Shown in pieces: positions 31,979 to 44,112 of a stretch of DNA of 64,000 nucleotides. Below the pieces are notes generated by a model. The model searched no databases. It was not told where the DNA came from and saw nothing but the letters and a program-made list of their open reading frames with translations. Within the stretch, counting starts at the first letter, position 1. Each line of letters starts with the position of its first letter. The stretch is from Hypericum androsaemum (taxonomy: Eukaryota > Streptophyta > Magnoliopsida > Malpighiales > Hypericaceae), in the NCBI GenBank assembly GCA_963995505.1, contig OZ023196.1:10413106-10477105 (forward strand), given 5' to 3'. The position numbers were made by a program, and so were the translations under genes.

Positions 31979-34900
31979 ATGGATCTATTTGGGGAAGAGG
32001 ACACTGTGGATGGTGCTGGTCACATTCAGAAAAAGAGGAGGCAGATGGTGCCAAGGTCACCATATTGTGCTTAGTTTGATCGGTTCGTAGGTACGGATAA
32101 CACATAGATGGTCTATTGCAAGGTTGAAGTTAGAGCAGATCCTAAAAAAAAGGACTACTAGTATGAGGAGTCACATTAATATTTGTAAGAAAAAGATCAA
32201 GGTAACTGATCCCTCTTTAACAATTCTTGTAACGAGTTCGGGTGAGAACATGATGCTGACTACTATTAGGTGTGATATGAAACAGTTAGAAAGGCTTTAG
32301 TGACGTTGATAGTAAGAGCTGAGCTGCCCTTTAGTTTTGTTGCTCATCCTGCATTTATAGACTTCATGTCTATTGTCTGTCCTATGTTTTAGGTTCCCTC
32401 ACGATGGACCATGCAACGTGATATGTTTCTAATGTTTGCAAAATAGAAATTGAAAGAAATGTTGATGAAATCTAAGCAAAGAGTTTCATTCACTACTGAT
32501 TCTTGAACGTCTAATCAGAGTATTAATTATATGTGTTTGACTGCTCATTATATTGATGATAATTGGGTGATGCATAAGCGGATTATAAGTTTTTGTCCCA
32601 TTTTTTCACACAAGGAAAAATACATTGGACTAGCCATTGATAGATGTTTAATGATTGGGGGTAGGAAAACATTTTTACAATAAGTGTTGACAATGCTGCT
32701 TCGAATGTTAATGCTTTGAAATATTTGAAGGAGAAATATCGCAACAAGTCTACTAGTATAATGAGGTATGAGCTTATGCATTTGAGGTGTGTAGCGCATA
32801 TTGTTAATTTGATTGTAAAAAAGGGATTGAAGTTGATGGATGCTTCAATGAAAAAGATTAGAGAAGTTGTGAAACATATAAAAGCATCTCCGAAGAGGCT
32901 ATGAAAGTTTAAGGAATGTGTCAAGGTAGAAAATATTGACAGTAAGTATTCATTGGTACAAGATGTGACAACTAGATAGAACTCAACTTACTTAATGTTG
33001 ATATCTACTATCAAGTTAAAGAAGGCTTTTGGAAGATATGAAGATGAAAATGTTAGATACCAAACTTCGTAGATTGGGAAAATGGAAAAATATTTGTTGT
33101 GTTTCTAAAACAGTTTTATGACCTAACTTTGAAAATGTTTGGGTCTAAGTTTGTTACCCAACATTTTTTTTCATGAGATTGTAGCCCTAGATGAGACACT
33201 AAGGGAATGGAAAGGATCTTCTGATAGTGACCTTGTTAGAATGGCAATGGCAATGAAAGCCAAGAATGACAAGTATTACGGAGATCCTCACAAATTGAAC
33301 AAGTTTCTCTTTGTTGCGGTCATCTTTGATCCACGTGTGAAGTTAGATTATGTGGAGTTGTGTTTGAATGACATGTACGAGAAAAAAGCGGGTACAATGT
33401 TTACACAAGTCAAAGCTATACTCTATGAATTGTTTGATGATTATAGAAGAAGATGGTTATTGGAAAATGAAGGAGATATAATTATGGAATATGATAGAGA
33501 AGGTGGTGATAAGGATCAATGGCAAAGGACAAACTTGGCAAAGAGTGAGTTGAAGATGTCTGAGAGGCTGTTGTGGGTAAAGAGGTTACAAGAATGCTAA
33601 AAAAACCCGAGATGGTCTGGAGTGGTCGTCCCAAGGTCGGCCTAACAGAGAGGAAAAAAAAAGACTAAAACTTAGACGTTTAATCTAAGAGAGAGGGAGA
33701 AAAAAGAGTTACAGGCTAAGCTAAGAAAAAGAAAAGATAAGTAACAATTATTGTTGTATTGTGTGTTGGTGATGCCCTTCTCCTTTGCCAAGCCCTCTTT
33801 ATATAGAGGCAACTCCAACCTATCTTCCAGCCTTCGTATAGGAAACTCCCAAATCAAGTCGTGCACCGTATAAGAAAACTCCAACCTAGCTCTTTCCAAT
33901 AAAGTGAGATTCACCCGGGTTTGCATAGGAAAGTCCTAAACTGACGTCCTAAAATAAGGCAACCTGGTCTTAAACCAAAGATAACCAAATCGTGCCCACC
34001 AAGGAACTGACACGAATAGGAAATTTGGATCCACCACCAACATAGGAAAAATCTCGTCCAACCTTGTTTAGCAAAATATAAGCCGACTTGCCCAAAAATA
34101 AAGGGATATGGCTTCCAATTAGGAATATTGAGGTCGTACTGAGCAAGTAACCTAGCACAAAATAGGAACAAGCCCGACCTTGAATCAAATATCATAAGAT
34201 CCGATCTTGATATAGGAAAAACTCTTCCTGGCCTTATTTAGGAAAACCTAATCTGTGTTGCCAAACCAAAAACATTGCCTCAACGGACTCGCATGTGCTT
34301 AACTCAACATCGTTTTAATTTTAAACCAGCCCAACTCACTCGCAAAACAATACTGTAGCTGGTCCAACACACTCAAAATAAGCTGACCAATTAGTACGAA
34401 GACACGGACCAACACCCAAACCAATGCAATGGTCAGCCCAAGCAACTATCACCAGTCTGGCTTATGACAGACCCCTCGTCGGTCTGGCTTAAAGAGAAAT
34501 ATGGGAGGCGCGCGAACCAGCACAAAAGATGTTGGTCCAACCTAAAATGGGTCGCTGGTCTTGTAATGGGCCATCGGTCTTATGATGGACCCGTTAGCAT
34601 GACTCATCGATCCAACTCAATCAAACGTACGTCGCCGGTCTGCCTCCAAAACCCATTTTTGCCAGTCCGCCCCTGAAACCCAACGTTATCAGTCTGATGC
34701 ATAATGGGTTAGTTGCTGGTCCAGCCCAAAGGGAATTGTTGGTCCGTCCCGCGAAGTAATAAAAAAGACCTATAAACCGGCCTACGATGACCATCGACCC
34801 GACCTTCAAAATGACTTGGATTAACAAGCTCGAGCCAACTTACTCGACATTATTTCAACCTCCAACAATGGTGAGGCACCGCTGTGGCCTACATGGTGAG

Positions 34901-36289
34901 GCGCTAGTCCTAACTTTATGGTGAGTCATCGGTCCGGCCTATATGGTGAGGCATCGGTCCAGTCTTGAAAGAGGGGGATTGTTGGACAGGCCTTACAATG
35001 GAATTTTGATCTTCTTAAGCTCTGAATCTGAAGGATCAAAGTATTAAGCTATAGCTCTTTGTCTTGGCTTCATACAGCTACTTGAATCATCTCAATCCGA
35101 GCTCCGGATGAAAAGTTATGGGTGATTTTCTGAAGTGCGTTACCCAAGCACGCCGTCCGCTTGCCCAAGACTAAGCCGGACCGCCCTTACCCAAATCCAG
35201 CCGGATCGACCAAGCGGATCCAACCTAGGCGAGGTTATCTTTATGTGGGTTTTTGACCTTAGTCTACTTTGTTGTAAACTGCAAAGTTGTATATATATAT
35301 CTTGCCTTTCCATAGCCGAAAGAATCAGCTCAATCTGATGCTAGAGTCAAAAGTAACGGCTGATCTACCAAAGACTCACAGTGAGGGGGTCAGCGAGTAC
35401 CGGCCTACCAAAGTGCGAGTGAAGGCCAGCCTAAGTGGTTCCGGCCCATCCAAAATGCAAGCAAGTGTTGGCCTAAGTGAGCGCCGGTTTAACCAAAGGA
35501 AAACGAGAGCCAACCCACTCCAAAAGAGATGTGAAACCTGACGAACACTTGAGACCGGTCACCGAGGCCTGAGACAGATCACTAAGGTTGAGACCGGCAA
35601 CTGAGGTTGAGACTAACCATGTTCGACCCAAGCGAGAACCAACCAGATCCACCTTAGAAGGCAACCAACTGGGTCCTTATTGATTCCAAACGAAAGTTAG
35701 GTTCATCTAATCAAGAGACCGGATACGGTCTCGCCTTACCGAAAGCCGAGATTATTTTGTACTTCAACAGAGGCTTGAGCTCCTTAACAAGATGAAGAAA
35801 GATAGTGTTGGAACTTCAAATGGGAAGTCCGAATTAGATAGGTACATTAATGAGGATAGAGAGATATTGCATACCAATACCAAATTTGACATCCTTGATT
35901 ATTGGAAAAATAATTCGTTTCGACTTCCTATCCTTGGAAAAATGGCAATGGACATTTTGGCCATGCCTATCTCAACGGTTGCTTCCGAGTTTGCATTTAG
36001 TACAAGTAAGTAGCTTAATACTTATTTTTATGCCTATTGTTGCTAGTTACTGCTAGCACAAGTAGCTTAATACTTAATTTATATGCTTATTTTGTGTTTA
36101 GGTAGACGAGTGTTGGATTCTTTTAGGAGTTCTTTGGATCCAACTAGTGTGGAGGCATTGTTATGTGTCTAAGATTGGCTAAAAAATTTCTATTTTGATG
36201 TTGAGAATATTCAAGAAGTTCTTGCTCAAGATAAAATAGAGGAGGATAAAAAGTCTTATGGTTTTATGTCTTTAAATCTAATGGTTTAA
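31979..36289 (+). pseudogene. hAT (RICESLEEPER-like) transposase, decayed and split
   Basis: From ATG 31979 (MDLFGEEDTVDGAGHIQKKR) homologous blocks follow in order with many stops and shifts: a BED-like zinc-finger region; YMCLTAHYIDDNWVMHKRII; RYELMHLRCVAHIVNLIVKKGL (RNase-H-like core); a central region KFLFVAVIFDPRVKLDYVEL (33139-33600); then, after the nested insert, the C-terminal dimerisation region LDRYINEDREI...ILDYWKNNSFRLPILGKMAMDILAMPISTVASEFAFSTS (35792-36003). A small intron (about 36004-36102, gtaagt...tttag) precedes RRVLDSFRSSLD and a final stop at 36289. A TAG stands in DWLKN-type sequence. No active transposase is possible. Confidence 0.85.
33600..35769 (+). mobile_element. 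LTR retroelement nested in the hAT, 5' part missing
   Basis: A polypurine tract agagggggat leads into tgttggacaggcc at 34980, and the sequence ends acttcaaca at 35769, giving a TG...CA LTR of about 790 bp with a tatatatata stretch near 35290. To its left (33600-34979) is noncoding internal DNA with at least three repeats of atggtgaggc(a/g)(c/t)cg near 34867-34960. No gag-pol is seen, so it resembles a large non-autonomous (LARD-type) element. The left boundary and a 5-bp target duplication could not be fixed, and no 5' LTR was found. Confidence 0.6.
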
Positions 36290-36600
36290 ATTCTAATAGT
36301 TTTGTTTTATGTTTCATTCCTAGTTTGTGTTGTTTTTAGACTCTCAGGGTGGTTATATATGCTAGTAAGAGTGTGAAACTCCCTTGAACAATTTGTAATG
36401 TATAATATTTTATTTTTTTGAAAAATTTGGTATTTTTGGGATTTTTGGTGTAATTCAGAAATTTTAATTCGGTATTCGATAAATATCGAAATAATTTTAG
36501 TTCAAGATCGATATGGATTTTTTTTGTAATTTAGTATTCGGTATTCGATATTTTGGTATTTTAATTCGGTATATACCGAATGTACAACCCTACATCCGAG

Positions 36601-38019
36601 AGCAAGTGGAGCAAATTCAACTTGAAATGTTGTAAACTAGTAGTTGCTAATTAACCAAAACAAACAAGAATAAATTATGATACGTACAAAGGATATTGCC
36701 TTTGGTAGGGTCTTACTTGATTTAGTTTATTCAAAAAAATTGACAAAAATCTCTAGAAAACCTTTCCTACGAAAATATCTCCAGATTTGCCACAGGAAGA
36801 AAGAAAAGTGAGATCTTGAGATCTTCAGACTTTTAGTCACGCCAGCAATGCGAATTATGGTATTGGGGACAACCCGTAAATGCCCCCATAATCACAGATG
36901 GAGGTGCGCTATTGGGCCATGGAAGATCAGTAGCTAACCTATTTTTCCAGCATTTTAGGTGAGATTTTTTTTTGGGTTTAAAGCACGGTATCCGAACATT
37001 ACTAAATCGATTAATTCAAGTTGGAACGGGTTAACATTTTGAAAGATAACAAAATTTTTCCAACAAATATTTAACATTGTTGTGTTTTCGGAACTCCAAT
37101 CAGAGACATCTTAATTAAGATAAAGTAACACTCGCACTACTAATCTTAGTGATTGCCGGTTTTTAATGTGAGATATTTCACAGGTCAAAGCCTCTTCTAC
37201 GTGGGTTCCCTATACGGTTGGCACATGTAACATTTGACCAATCGAACCAAATCTCCCGAACAAACTTTGTCCTCGTTAACTTGGAAAAAAAATATCAAAG
37301 ATCTCAACATGTGATACGAGTTGTCCTCGTATCTATTTTTTGCACAGCGGAAATCAGATTCCATAAAATTCAGACCAACTTAATCTAGTAGTTAATAGTA
37401 ATTTAAAAACGGAACACGAGGAGATTCATTTTTTTTTCCATTCCCTGATGTGACGGTGCGGATTTTTTAAATTTTGTATCTATTAATTATATGTAGCACT
37501 AAAATATAAATACTTTATAATATTTTCTAATTTTAGTATAAAGTTTATCATTTATCTATACCAAAATATTATCCTCATCACTTTTTTATGTGCTTAATCG
37601 AGACTTCTCTGTCCAACCAGTTAGACTGCTAATGAATTGTATTGATTGTCATTGGAACCACCCTCTGAACTTTGGTATTAAAAAATGACCCGGGCTCAGT
37701 GGTGGTTGGTGAATTGTAGTTCGATTGGTCGGATTACATTTTTTAAATAATGGCTAATATGTTATAGGATTTATCCACTTTTTAATGTTATCTTTAATTC
37801 GCTATATATTGAAGTATTAAGCTGGAGTATTCCAATTGATCATCAAAACATAACCCCAATAGAACGTCGCAACAATGATGTATGGCAAATGGCAAGAGCT
37901 TAAGCTTATAGACAAACACTTTTCGAAAGAAAAACTGTAGTGCCTCCGTGAATATCAAATGTTAAATGTTTCTATTTTCTTAGAAAATTAAGAAAATCAG
38001 AAAGTATGACAAACTGGTA
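36601..38019. other. Intergenic DNA, no gene recognised
   Basis: AT-rich sequence between the hAT and a LINE tail. Nothing with coding or RNA structure was recognised. Confidence 0.45.
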
Positions 38020-38255
38020 CTGTACACTTTTAGAGAACGAAATCGGGTGGCAGATTCTTTCTCTAAGCATGCTTTGACTGTATAATATGGTTATGTCTTG
38101 TCCGATACTCCGTTTTCGATCTGGTTTGATGTATTTCTAGATGATTTGAAGGGGTTGCTTTACATCGATGTATTTGTTCTAGTGTGCTTCGGCACGGGGT
38201 TAATAAAGATTAATGGGCACCCCGCCCCTCAATTTCTACCCAAAAAAACTGAGTA
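38020..38255 (+). mobile_element. LINE 3' end with RNase H tail
   Basis: One frame reads FRERNRVADSFSKHALTV then stop, the C-terminal RNase H pattern of plant LINEs (FRE.N.VAD.L.K). It is followed by a GC-rich 3' UTR and an A7 run at about 38244-38250. It is 5'-truncated, and a target duplication was not found. It lies just downstream of the PPR gene's stop codon. Confidence 0.65.
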
Positions 38256-38380
38256 ATTTTGTTTAGCTAACATCCCATGACACGGATTCAATAGTTGACA
38301 AATGTTTTTGAAAATTCTAATATTTATGGGTGACTCTCTCAATTATTTTTTTGCTTCAAGAAACTTCAACCAAAATACTC

Positions 38381-40504
38381 TTAAATGAATCCAAATCGCT
38401 CGCCGCTGAACCAACTCCCGTGGCACTGTTCTGACCACAACCATTCCCGTTTAGGATCAGCAATATCATCAGGATTCATGGCGTCTCGAGCTAGCTTCAT
38501 TTGCTTTGAGAGTGTCGTTAATATCAACCGCAGGTCAATGTTGCAGAGCTGCCTTTTATCTTTTACCATGAAAACATGAGTAAGACCATTTACCATAATC
38601 CAGCTGCAGCCAGGCTGCTTGACGACTCCTCGATGCCGCATTTGCTTCCTTAGTTGCACAACATCCTTCCATTTGCCAATCTCAGCATACATATTCGAGA
38701 GGAGGACGTAAGGGCCCGAATTCGACGTATCGGTCTCGATGAGCTTCTTTGCAGCATATTCCCCCAGCTCCATGTTGCGGTGAACTCGACAAGCAGCAAG
38801 GAGGGACCCCCAGACGACAGAATCTGGCTGCATAGGCATTTTATCAATCAGATCCTTTGCTTCATCAAGGCAACCGGCTCGACCTAGTAAATCAACCATA
38901 CATGTGTAATGGTCTTTCTGGGGTTCCAAACCGTATTGCTGCGTCATCGAGTAGAAGTAGTGTCGTCCCATGTCGACTAGGCCAGCGTGGCTACAAGCAC
39001 ATAAGGCGCCTACCATTGTAACACGATCAGGTTTCTGTCCAGATTCCAACATTCTCCTGAATAGTTCGAGTGCCTCTTCACCATAGCCGTTTTGCGCATA
39101 CCCTACGATCAGGGCGTTCCATGAGACACAGTTCCGAACTAACATTTGCTCAAACACCCGACTTCCATCGGCAATTGACCCACATTTCATGTACATGTCT
39201 GTGATGGAATTCCCCACGAATATATCAGACTCTTCACCAGACTGAAACCAAAAGCCATGCTTCAGAACATGAGCGTGTGCCTGTCTTCCGAGCTGCAGAT
39301 CAGCAAGATTCGCACAGGCATTTAGTACGTTCCCGAAGGTATAGTGTGTTGGAAACACAGACTCCCTCTTCAACATGCAAAAGAGGGAAATTGCCTCTTC
39401 ATTCTCACCAATCTGTGTATATCCAGCAATTAGTGCATTCCAAGAAACTATGTTTTTCTCCGTCATCTTTGAAAACATTTGTCTTGCAGCATCAATGCTA
39501 GATGTCTTAGCATACCCACTCACCATGGAGGTTTCAGATACAAAACTCCGCGCCGACATTTTGTCAAACACACACCTGGCATCCTCGACTCTGTTACACT
39601 TCGAGTACATGTCAACCAAAGCATTGCATAGTACAAGATCATCCCGGAACCAATCACATTTAATCACACAGGTATGAATCTCACGCCCCTGTCTAATCGC
39701 TGCCAAATTAGCACACGCACTAACCACGCTAGCAAGTGTCACCTCATCGGGCTGCAACCCAATCTTAATCATCCCGACAAAAACATCAAGAGCTTCATCT
39801 GCCAAACCATTCTGTTCGTAGCAGCTTATCAAGCTATTCCAAGAAACAAGGTTCTTCTCATCCATTCCATCGAAAACCCTCCGAGCACAATCCACAGCCC
39901 CACATTTTGAGTACATATCAACAAGAGCAGACCCCATATAGACACTCATCGAACACTGAGACTTCGCTACGAGACCATGAACTTGTCTACCCATTCTCAA
40001 GTCCCGTAGCCTCGCACAGACACTCAAACCACTCCCAAAACTATACTCATCATACCCAAAACCCTCCACGTGCATCCCGACAAAATAGTCCATCGCTCCT
40101 TCGCACTGGTCCTGCTGCGCGAGCCCCGCAACCATCGAGTTCCACGAGCACTGATCGCGCTTCGGCATCGACCTAAACAACATTTCAGCCTCATCAACGG
40201 AACCCATTTTCAGATACACGTTAACAATGTAGTTCCAAGTGAAAGTGTTCCTTTCCGACATTTGATCAAACACCTGGCGTGCATCGTCCAAGCACCCGCA
40301 TTTCCGGTAGGCGTCGATGAGCCTGTTGTGTATGAAGACTTCGGAGGCGAACGGGCTCTGGGTGACACGCGCGTGGACGGCGCGTGTGCCGCGCGCTGAC
40401 GTGGACGAAACGCATGCGTCGAGGAGCCTGGCGAAAGGCGACGAGGATTCCAAGGAAGAGAGGTTGCACGTAATCTGTTTGATGAAAAGACCTTGTCTGG
40501 CCAT
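38381..40504 (-). CDS. PPR RNA-editing factor, E subclass, 707 aa, close to At2g13600 (SLO2)
   Basis: Intronless frame with a long run of P, L and S type pentatricopeptide repeats (for example HNRLIDAYRKCGCLDDARQVFDQM, split over residues 70-95) and a C-terminal E/E+ region (GSLLAACRVHRN, NSGPYVLLSNMYAEIGKW, GCSWIMVNG..HVFMVKD). There is no DYW domain. The repeat order and sequence resemble Arabidopsis At2g13600/SLO2, a mitochondrial C-to-U editing protein. I choose Met at 40504 because MARQGLFIKQ...SSPFARLLDAC aligns with the family start. The open frame extends 29 codons upstream to 40591. The last 50 residues, after VKDKRQLCN, are less like the family. The N-terminus fits an organelle transit peptide, but localisation is inferred. 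No frame damage. Confidence 0.93.
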   Translation of the reverse strand: MARQGLFIKQITCNLSSLESSSPFARLLDACVSSTSARGTRAVHARVTQSPFASEVFIHNRLIDAYRKCGCLDDARQVFDQMSERNTFTWNYIVNVYLKMGSVDEAEMLFRSMPKRDQCSWNSMVAGLAQQDQCEGAMDYFVGMHVEGFGYDEYSFGSGLSVCARLRDLRMGRQVHGLVAKSQCSMSVYMGSALVDMYSKCGAVDCARRVFDGMDEKNLVSWNSLISCYEQNGLADEALDVFVGMIKIGLQPDEVTLASVVSACANLAAIRQGREIHTCVIKCDWFRDDLVLCNALVDMYSKCNRVEDARCVFDKMSARSFVSETSMVSGYAKTSSIDAARQMFSKMTEKNIVSWNALIAGYTQIGENEEAISLFCMLKRESVFPTHYTFGNVLNACANLADLQLGRQAHAHVLKHGFWFQSGEESDIFVGNSITDMYMKCGSIADGSRVFEQMLVRNCVSWNALIVGYAQNGYGEEALELFRRMLESGQKPDRVTMVGALCACSHAGLVDMGRHYFYSMTQQYGLEPQKDHYTCMVDLLGRAGCLDEAKDLIDKMPMQPDSVVWGSLLAACRVHRNMELGEYAAKKLIETDTSNSGPYVLLSNMYAEIGKWKDVVQLRKQMRHRGVVKQPGCSWIMVNGLTHVFMVKDKRQLCNIDLRLILTTLSKQMKLARDAMNPDDIADPKREWLWSEQCHGSWFSGERFGFI

Positions 40505-40591
40505 TCCCAGTTTCTTATTGGCAGAGTGCAACTTGAAGCAATTTCTCGTTTGCGCTTCTTTGTCGTATACACACTTTCGACGCTCTCGCAT

Positions 40592-41374
40592 ACATAGAAA
40601 CTCCTTTTTTTTTTACCAACGCAAGGTGGGTAGGATAGTAATGGATCCTGCCTCGTTTCTAAGATGTCGGTGGGTCAATTTCCATCTCTTTCGGAAATGG
40701 CAAATTTTTACTTAAAAAAGGAACAAAACATAATGCTATCTAGAACCCTGAGTTTAGGTCAAACTGCCTAAATTTTTCGGACAAAAAAAAACTCATTTTA
40801 TTCTTACGTGAGTGCCAAGCAGGCTAAATTAGATCTAAATGCTGACGGTCTATCTAACTCAAAAAATTTATGATTGATTCGTTCATTTTGATCGAGTTTA
40901 CAACCGTATCTTATCCTTATTATTTAGAAAAAGAATAAGAGTAAGAATGTGAGTCTATAATATCCTAACTAAATTGTACTCAGGTTTTTTAAGATTATAT
41001 AAATTTATTAAGAAAGTTATAATTTATGAAACCCCTAACCTCTCCCGAAATACCGTCTAACAAAAACTCCAAAATTCTTTGCCTCTGTCAGTCGTGCAAC
41101 TCGTGCCACAAATTCCACAATGTATCAATCTATTAATTTTTCCTTTATATTCTTTTCAATTATTGAAATAAGTGAAGATTTTTCTTTAGACAGAAAGCAA
41201 ATTGTAAGATAAGGAAGAGAACGTATGACAAATGTGGTAAAAAAAATTCATATATCATGGCTATTACAAATGTGGAAAATCCTTTAACTAGTTAAACATA
41301 AATTAAAAATTCATCACGTGATATTCTTTTTATTTGCTTAAACGAACCAACATGATATTTTTCACATATCAAGT
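40592..41374. other. Upstream region of the PPR gene and AT-rich intergenic DNA
   Basis: Contains the likely PPR promoter on the minus strand, with no convincing TATA. No other gene or element was recognised before the Gypsy LTR. Confidence 0.4.
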
Positions 41375-41636
41375 TGTAACAGCTCGGATGAGCTCGATTA
41401 ACAATGGCGGAGGGCGGTAACAGAGATAGAAATATAGAGAGGAAGAGAGAATGAAGAAGATAGAGAGAGAAGGGTAAATGCGGTTCCTTTATTTTTGGTA
41501 AAATTTCAGAATGAATACAAGTCTTTCTATTCTTCCTATTTATACCTCTTTAGGTCGGTTTAAGGGACAATTACAATATAGTCACCCTACATTTATCAAT
41601 ACTGCAGAACAGTCCTTTCCAATTACAGCTGTTACA
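41375..41636 (-). mobile_element. 3' LTR of a Gypsy element
   Basis: On the minus strand it starts tgttacagctgtaatt and ends gctgttaca (262 bp). A TATA-like aggtataaatagg lies inside, and a purine-rich tract (cggggaggc) comes just before it. It abuts the chromodomain coding relic in the right orientation. Confidence 0.75.
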
Positions 41637-41639
41637 GCC

Positions 41640-42240
41640 TCCCCGATCAAGTACCTTGTCCTCAAGGTGGTGGAATCATGAACTCAGGAAATCATTGTTG
41701 TAGATTAGAAACAACTTCCCAGGATGCATCTTCATCTCCCAGATTACACCAAGTGACCAAAACTTGATCAACAACCTTAGAACCAATCAACCCTTGTTTG
41801 CGAGCTAGAATTGCAGCTGGTTGCACCTGAACTTCACCCTCTTTGTTCAAGGAAGGCAGCTGAGTCATGATATCTGCAGAAGGAGGTAAGCCACACTTAA
41901 GGAGAGAGACGTGGAAGACCAGGTGTACCATACTTCCCGCAGGCAATGCCAATTTGTAAGAAACATGGCCGATCCTCTACAACACCTCAAAGGGACCATA
42001 GAACTTGGCAGACAATTTCAAGTTCCTACGAACTGCTACTGATGATTGACGATAGGGCTGTAATTTAAGATACACCCAATCCTCAACCTGAAATTCTTGC
42101 TCAGTTCTTCTCTTATCCGCCTGTACCTTCATCCTATTTTGAGTCTTTTGTAAATTCTCCGCAATAACTTGCAGAATACGGGCTATCTGTTGCAGATATT
42201 TATCTACAGCAGCAACTGCACTTGGTTGAACCTGCCATCC
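41640..42240 (-). pseudogene. Gypsy integrase C-terminus and chromodomain, relic
   Basis: The longest open piece (41692-41952) reads LALPAGSMVHLVFHVSLLK, then EGEVQVQPAAILARKQG and VLVTWCNLGDEDASWEVVSNLQ, the chromodomain end of Tekay/CRM-type Gypsy integrases. Upstream pieces (REELS.NF...RIGCIL.LQPYRQ-like) continue the integrase C-terminal region in broken frames to about 42240. Protease, RT and most of integrase are absent. Confidence 0.8.
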
Positions 42241-42302
42241 AAAAAGCTCGGGTTGAGCTTCATAGTTCTTCCAAGGGATGACTTCTTGTCAAAGGTGGAG
42301 AT

Positions 42303-42650
42303 TGTTGAGAAGTTAGCGAGATTAGTATTGGCTGGAGCAAGCTAACTCGTTGGCTAAAGCCAACATAGAGTAGCACCATTGGTTGTTAGCAGACGATAGG
42401 TCCAACGCAGCAACTTTTCATGTTTTGTTCGGACTTTTGTTTCGGACTCCTAGGATGACATAGCTTGGTGTACAAGGGTTTAGATTATATAAAGATATGT
42501 TACCTTAGTTCATGTATGGTCCTGTGACTCGAATACTCATCAATAAAAATTCTCATTTTTCTCCGTAGACGTAGGCATTAGGTCGAACTACGTAATCTCT
42601 CGTGTCCATTATTCGCATTTTTGTTCTCTTGATATTCTCGATTTTTAACA
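42303..42650 (+). mobile_element. Copia-type LTR (family Y)
   Basis: A polypurine tract aaaggtggagat precedes tgttgagaagttagcg. The sequence ends cgatttttaaca (348 bp). A tatataaagat promoter-like stretch lies near 42486. No internal region follows, so it is the 3' end of a lost element or a partial solo LTR. Its last 130 bp recur at 45703. Confidence 0.7.
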
Positions 42651-42838
42651 GTCTTTTCTTAAAGAAGAAACCAACATTCAAAATGAAAATAGCAAACTAG
42701 TTTTTTTTAGGAAGAAAATAGCAAACTAGTTGAAATGGAAGCATATATAAGATCCCGTCTTGTTACATGCAACAAAATAACATAATAAAACCGAAAGACA
42801 AGCAACAAAACTGACAAAACAGCTTTTGCTAGCTAGAT
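42522..42838 (+). repeat. Direct duplication, copy 1 (with 45703-46020)
   Basis: About 317 bp from ctgtgactcgaatactcatc to gctagctagat recur almost unchanged at 45703-46020. The copies cover the end of the family Y LTR and the unique DNA next to it. They bracket the tandem LTR-gag array. Confidence 0.9.
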
Positions 42839-43148
42839 AATTTGTTGGGATGGCGAGAAATAGGAAAGATTTATTTCCTATTCCTATTTTGACTAGGATT
42901 TGGACTCCTAATCTGACCTAGATAGGTTACTTGTACACCAAGGGTTTGTATCTATATAAAGACATGTTACCCTAGGTTTTTTGTATGGCTTTGTGGCTTG
43001 GAAACTCATCAATAAAAGTTCTCCTTTCTCTCCGTGGATGTAGGCATTAGGCCGAACCACGTTATTTCTTGCGTCTGTGTTCTTTGCGTATTTTATTCTC
43101 TAAGTTGCTGAATTCATAACAAGTGGTATCAAGAGCTAAGGTTGGAGG

Positions 43149-43415
43149 ATGTCAAATTACGGTGCAAAGTTTGCTCTTGTGAAGTTCGATAGTTCATTAA
43201 ATTTCAGGTTATGGCAAAAGCGTGTCAGGGATCTCCTTGTGCAGCAGAGGATGGTTATCGCGCTCTCGGAAAAGAAGTCCGAGAAGATGGAGGAGCAAGA
43301 GTGGGAAGAGTTGGAGGCCAAGGTAGTAGCGAAGACTCGCTTGTGCTTGGCGGATGATGAGGTGCCACCAGCTGGGTTGTTAAAGAGGATCCAGGTCAGA
43401 GACAAAGAAGTTTAA
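43149..43415 (+). pseudogene. Copia gag N-terminus, copy 1
   Basis: MSNYGAKFALVKFDSSLNFR, then LWQKRVRDLLVQQRM: the N-terminus of Tnt1-like gag (FDG..NF..W). The frame stops after 88 residues (DKEV-stop), where related proteins continue. It is truncated and not expected to form particles. Confidence 0.8.
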
Positions 43416-44112
43416 TAGAAGTGGCTTCAAGTGCTGACAAGGGCGCATGAAGGGGACTATCCAGGATGAACTGGGGATCAAGACAACGAGGAGGGATCGG
43501 CATCCACAACCATGGCCATATATTCAGACGGGTCGGATGGTGACTGACTTTCTGTCTTATCAAGTCTAATGCATCCTGGTAATCTCTTTTCATTAGGGAC
43601 CTTGGATTATAACAGTGATAGTTATAAAAGTATGCTAATGAAGGTGGAGAAGGATGCGATGGTAGTGATGAAGGGTGAAAGAAAATACCTACATGTTAGT
43701 GAGGCACATTATTGTAGGTAGAGTCACATCAATGGGTCTGAAGGAGTTGGCAAAAGCTCAAGTCATATGAGGTTGGTTCGTATGAGGGAGCAAAGGCTTG
43801 ACATGGATGGTTTGAGTGTAGTTAAGATTCGCGGAGACATGGATAGCAAGCTATGGTTGTTTCATAGAGGTATGGTTAGCAAAGAGCCATGGTTATCTCG
43901 GAGAAGCATTGTTAGCTGGGCCCTGCTATGGTTTTCTAAATGGACGTGCACGTCAAAGGTGTTGGATAGGTTTTGCATTGGGCATGCGAAGCCATTGGTG
44001 ACACCACGGGCGAATTGGGTATCTCACTCAAGGCCGAATAGTGGAGTTCATGGCATGTCGAGGGTTCAACTTAGTGGAACAAAAGGTTGCCCTTTGTATG
44101 CTATGGCATGTA

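Larger units (their letters stand above)
31456..36592 (+). mobile_element. hAT transposon, old, 5.1 kb, with a nested LTR element
   Basis: Ends TAGGGGTGAGCATTCGGTA (left) and the inverse of TAGGGTTGTACATTCGGTA (right) are imperfect TIRs. Flanking 8-bp sites gattcgag (31448-31455) and catccgag (36593-36600) match at 6 of 8 positions, consistent with an old hAT target duplication. Subterminal regions are rich in ttcggtatt and its inverse, the usual transposase-binding clutter. The interior holds a RICESLEEPER-like transposase relic interrupted by an LTR element at about 33600-35769. Confidence 0.85.
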
